From: Photobacterium jeanii
GTDB taxonomy: Bacteria > Pseudomonadota > Gammaproteobacteria > Enterobacterales > Vibrionaceae
Direction: 5' to 3'
DNA: 62,169 nt
Assembly (NCBI RefSeq): GCF_001650345.1
Contig: NZ_LVHF01000031.1
Span: 1-62,169, forward strand
The notes under the pieces were generated by a model. That model ran no database searches. It saw only the letters and a program-made list of their open reading frames with translations, and had not been told where the DNA came from. A program made the position numbers and the translations under genes. This document shows positions 60,255 through 62,169 of this stretch, one piece after another; position 1 is the first letter of the stretch; each line of letters begins with the position of its first letter.

Positions 60255-61433
60255 GTGGCACTATTAGTGCAGAAATTTGGTGGTACTTCGGTCGGTAGTA
60301 TCGAACGTATTGAAGCGGTGGCTGAGCGTGTGATTCAAACACGCCAGCTTGGTCATAAAGTGGTTGTTGTGTTATCGGCAATGTCGGGTGAGACCAATCG
60401 TCTCCTTGGCTTGGCAAAACAGATCGACGAGGTGCCGACACCTCGTGAACTGGATGTCTTGCTGACTGCAGGTGAACAAGTATCGATCGCCTTGCTGGCA
60501 ATGGCCCTCAATAAACGAGGCTTCAATGCTGTTTCGATGACAGCAGATCAAGTCACTATTCGAACGGATAATGCATTTAATAATGCCAATATCATATCGA
60601 TAGATACAGACAAACTAGAAAGCCAGCTCGACCAAGGCAAGATTGTGGTGGTGGCTGGTTTCCAAGGTCGTGATAGCGATAACAATATCACGACCCTTGG
60701 TCGCGGTGGTTCAGATACCACCGCGGTTGCCGTTGCTGGCGCATTGAAAGCTGACGAATGTCAGATTTTTACCGATGTCGATGGGGTCTATACAACAGAC
60801 CCGCGCATTGTGCCAGCCGCATTACGTTTGCCTGAAATTCACTTCGACCATATGCAAACTATGGCTGCTTGTGGCGCTAAAGTGCTACAATTACAGTCAG
60901 TTGAGTATGCACAGATGCACCAGGTACCATTACGCGTATTGTCTTCGTTTGAAGATGGCGAAGGGACTTTGGTGACATTTAATACTCAATACTCATCGCA
61001 GGTGGTGGGTATCGCTGTGCAGCGTTCACAAGCGTTAATTGAAATTGCTCAATCTATGGATGCGTTACAGCAACAACTTGAGCTCTTTGGATTGCGATTT
61101 TGGATGGTTGCGAATACAGCACAGAGTGCACAAATTGTTGTCGCAATTGATGATTTACCACGTTTGCGACTAGTGTTTGATAATAAAATGCGCCATATTA
61201 GTGATGTAGCCACCTTATCTATGGTGGGTGATAATGTTATGACGGTCACTGATGCAGTGACAACAGCATTAAACAACACAAATATTCAGGTGCATCATAA
61301 CAAGCAAATAACTGACTGCGTTTCATTGTTAATCGATGAAACTGATCACCAAGTTGCCATGGAAACCATCCATCGTGACTTTGTTAATAGTCAGGAAATT
61401 TTGGGCAATCCATCACTTCTGGCAGTTTCTTAG
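60255..61433 (+). CDS. Aspartate kinase (monofunctional)
   Basis: This 392-aa aspartokinase phosphorylates aspartate, the entry to lysine, threonine and methionine synthesis. The N-terminal signature LVQKFGGTSVGSIERIEAVA, then VVVVLSAMSGETNRLLGLA and LGRGGSDTTAVAVAGALKAD (kinase domain), are followed by two regulatory ACT domains in the C-terminal third. There is no homoserine dehydrogenase domain. The start is GTG 60255, with GGAGAGG upstream. The alaS-aspartokinase-csrA order is typical of Vibrio and Pseudomonas but not of E. coli. Which amino acid inhibits it cannot be read. Confidence 0.94.
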   Translation: MALLVQKFGGTSVGSIERIEAVAERVIQTRQLGHKVVVVLSAMSGETNRLLGLAKQIDEVPTPRELDVLLTAGEQVSIALLAMALNKRGFNAVSMTADQVTIRTDNAFNNANIISIDTDKLESQLDQGKIVVVAGFQGRDSDNNITTLGRGGSDTTAVAVAGALKADECQIFTDVDGVYTTDPRIVPAALRLPEIHFDHMQTMAACGAKVLQLQSVEYAQMHQVPLRVLSSFEDGEGTLVTFNTQYSSQVVGIAVQRSQALIEIAQSMDALQQQLELFGLRFWMVANTAQSAQIVVAIDDLPRLRLVFDNKMRHISDVATLSMVGDNVMTVTDAVTTALNNTNIQVHHNKQITDCVSLLIDETDHQVAMETIHRDFVNSQEILGNPSLLAVS

Positions 61434-61517
61434 AAGGGAACTATTTACGAAGTCGTAAAATTTGTTGGATAATGCCTGTTAAATACTGATAGAAGAGATT
61501 ACTCAAGGAGCACATGA

Positions 61518-61715
61518 ATGCTTATTTTGACTCGTCGCGTAGGTGAGACGTTAATGATTGGTGACGAAGTAACTGTCACTGTACTAGGTGTAAAAGGTAA
61601 CCAAGTTCGTATCGGCGTAAATGCACCGAAAGAAGTTTCTGTTCACCGTGAAGAAATCTACATGCGTATTCAAGCGGAAAAAGAAACTGGAACACCAAAT
61701 ACTGGTAACTTCTAA
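61518..61715 (+). CDS. csrA: Carbon storage regulator CsrA
   Basis: This 65-aa RNA-binding dimer binds GGA motifs in mRNA leaders and is sequestered by Csr small RNAs under BarA/UvrY control. The sequence [20 protein letters not shown], then [20 protein letters not shown], is a near-exact family match with the key Arg44-equivalent present. The ribosome-binding site is AAGGAG; the ATG at 61514 is out of frame. Note that this site itself contains a GGA motif that CsrA could bind for autoregulation, as in E. coli. Confidence 0.98.
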   Translation: MLILTRRVGETLMIGDEVTVTVLGVKGNQVRIGVNAPKEVSVHREEIYMRIQAEKETGTPNTGNF

Positions 61716-61724
61716 TTTCGAGGA

Positions 61725-61755
61725 AGGTCGGCCTATTGATTGCTGGCCTTTTTTG
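61725..61755 (+). terminator. Terminator of csrA
   Basis: The stem AAGGTCGGC/GCTGGCCTT (61725-61733 with 61743-61751) contains two G-U pairs and a 9-base loop and is followed by a T-run. Confidence 0.82.
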
Positions 61756-61902
61756 TATCTGGCAGTTGCTTCTGCCAGCTCATCTTACTGCTAAATTAAT
61801 GAAAAATTAGTTAAATACTTCACAGAGATGCCCGATAAATTCCCGTCTTGGCTATTAAGTGTGCATCCGTGTCGTGATCGTCGTTTTTTATCGATAAAGT
61901 GT

Positions 61903-61930
61903 TTGACTTATTTTTGCCTGACAGTAATAT
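61903..61930 (+). promoter_or_regulatory. Stable-RNA promoter of the tRNA operon
   Basis: -35 TTGACT (61903-61908), a 16-base spacer and -10 TAATAT (61925-61930) are followed by a GC-rich discriminator GAGCCCCCGC. Such a discriminator is typical of promoters under stringent control by ppGpp. The predicted start is about 10 bases before tRNA-Ser. Confidence 0.7.
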
Positions 61931-61945
61931 GAGCCCCCGCAAGAC

Positions 61946-62037
61946 GGTGAGGTGGCCGAGAGGCTGAAGGCGCTCCCCTGCTAAGGGAGTATACGGTTTA
62001 TCCCGTATCGAGGGTTCGAATCCCTCCTTCACCGCCA
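61946..62037 (+). tRNA. serV: tRNA-Ser (anticodon GCU)
   Basis: This 92-nt class II tRNA has a 7-bp acceptor stem GGTGAGG/CTTCACC (one G-U), a long variable arm (ACGGTTTATCCCGT), the T-arm GAGGG-TTCGAAT-CCCTC, discriminator G and an encoded CCA end. The anticodon stem CTCCC/GGGAG presents the loop CTGCTAA, with anticodon GCT, reading AGC and AGU. It lies downstream of csrA as serV does in E. coli. Confidence 0.96.
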
Positions 62038-62068
62038 TTTTCTTTTTTTGAAAATTTACTTGCACTGC

Positions 62069-62145
62069 GCGCTCGTAGCTCAGCTGGATAGAGTACCTGG
62101 CTACGAACCAGGCGGTCGGAGGTTCGAATCCTCCCGAGCGCGCCA
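62069..62145 (+). tRNA. argV: tRNA-Arg (anticodon ACG)
   Basis: This 77-nt tRNA has the acceptor stem GCGCTCG/CGAGCGC, discriminator G and encoded CCA, the D-arm GCTCAGCTGGATAGAG, and an anticodon stem CCTGG/CCAGG with loop CTACGAA. The anticodon is ACG, which becomes ICG and reads CGU, CGC and CGA. The T-arm is GGAGG-TTCGAAT-CCTCC. It begins 31 bases after tRNA-Ser. In E. coli this locus continues with further tRNA-Arg copies, so more may lie beyond the window. Confidence 0.96.
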
Positions 62146-62169
62146 TTATTTACAAATGCATGGATTACA

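Noticed and set aside
61820..62146. Minus-strand 108-codon ORF starting MARSGGFEPPTAW
   Set aside because: It is antisense to both tRNA genes. The GGFEPPT and EGFEPSI strings are the well-known artefact of translating tRNA T-arm complements.

Overview
The window is one continuous stretch of core chromosome from a gammaproteobacterium, most likely of the Vibrionaceae (Vibrio/Photobacterium/Salinivibrio/Grimontia range). The evidence is gene order and protein likeness: a tkt-epd-pgk-fba start, an aspartokinase between alaS and csrA, an NqrM-like protein, a stand-alone gcvH, and heavy use of CTA leucine codons in highly expressed genes. The genus cannot be fixed from the sequence alone. There is no sign of phage, insertion sequence, integron or CRISPR; nearly all coding space is housekeeping.

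Layout. (1) 1-4.5 kb: central carbon genes tkt (3' end only), epd, pgk and fba. (2) 4.8-9 kb: mscS, a YbaK/ProX-type deacylase, argO divergent from its likely regulator argP, and yggE. (3) 9-16.7 kb: serA, rpiA, fau, 6S RNA and zapA on the minus strand, then ygfB, ubiH, ubiI and an orphan gcvH on the plus strand. This follows the E. coli order, but pepP, gcvT and gcvP are not here. (4) 16.7-19.5 kb: the least ordinary part. It holds a 66-codon unknown gene, then a three-gene cluster (DUF134 regulator, NifX/NifB-type DIM protein, NqrM-like protein) behind a 26-bp perfect palindrome and an FNR-like box, and a convergent LysR gene. (5) 19.5-24 kb: a second YbaK-type deacylase, ygfZ, sdhE-ygfX and a chemoreceptor. 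(6) 24-35.4 kb: nadB divergent from the sigma-E operon rpoE-rseABC, then lepA-lepB-rnc-era-recO-pdxJ-acpS. (7) 35.5-52.4 kb: barA divergent from rlmD; relA, mazG, pyrG, eno, ftsB, ispD, ispF, truD, surE, pcm, nlpD and rpoS. (8) 52.4-62.2 kb: mutS divergent from pncC, recA-recX, alaS, aspartokinase, csrA, tRNA-Ser(GCU) and tRNA-Arg(ACG).

How it works together. Many of the cell's global controllers lie in this one stretch: 6S RNA, RpoE with its anti-sigma system, RelA, RpoS, BarA (which feeds the Csr system) and CsrA. Readable control sites include a sigma-E promoter in front of rpoE, a LexA box over the recA promoter, a 6S promoter lying across the end of zapA, a CRP-like site before epd, a LacI-family-type palindrome before fba, and a stable-RNA promoter before the tRNAs.

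The best candidates for something not already well described are the palindrome-controlled DUF134/DIM/NqrM-like cluster and a long imperfect hairpin between lepA and lepB, upstream of rnc, that could be an RNase III target.
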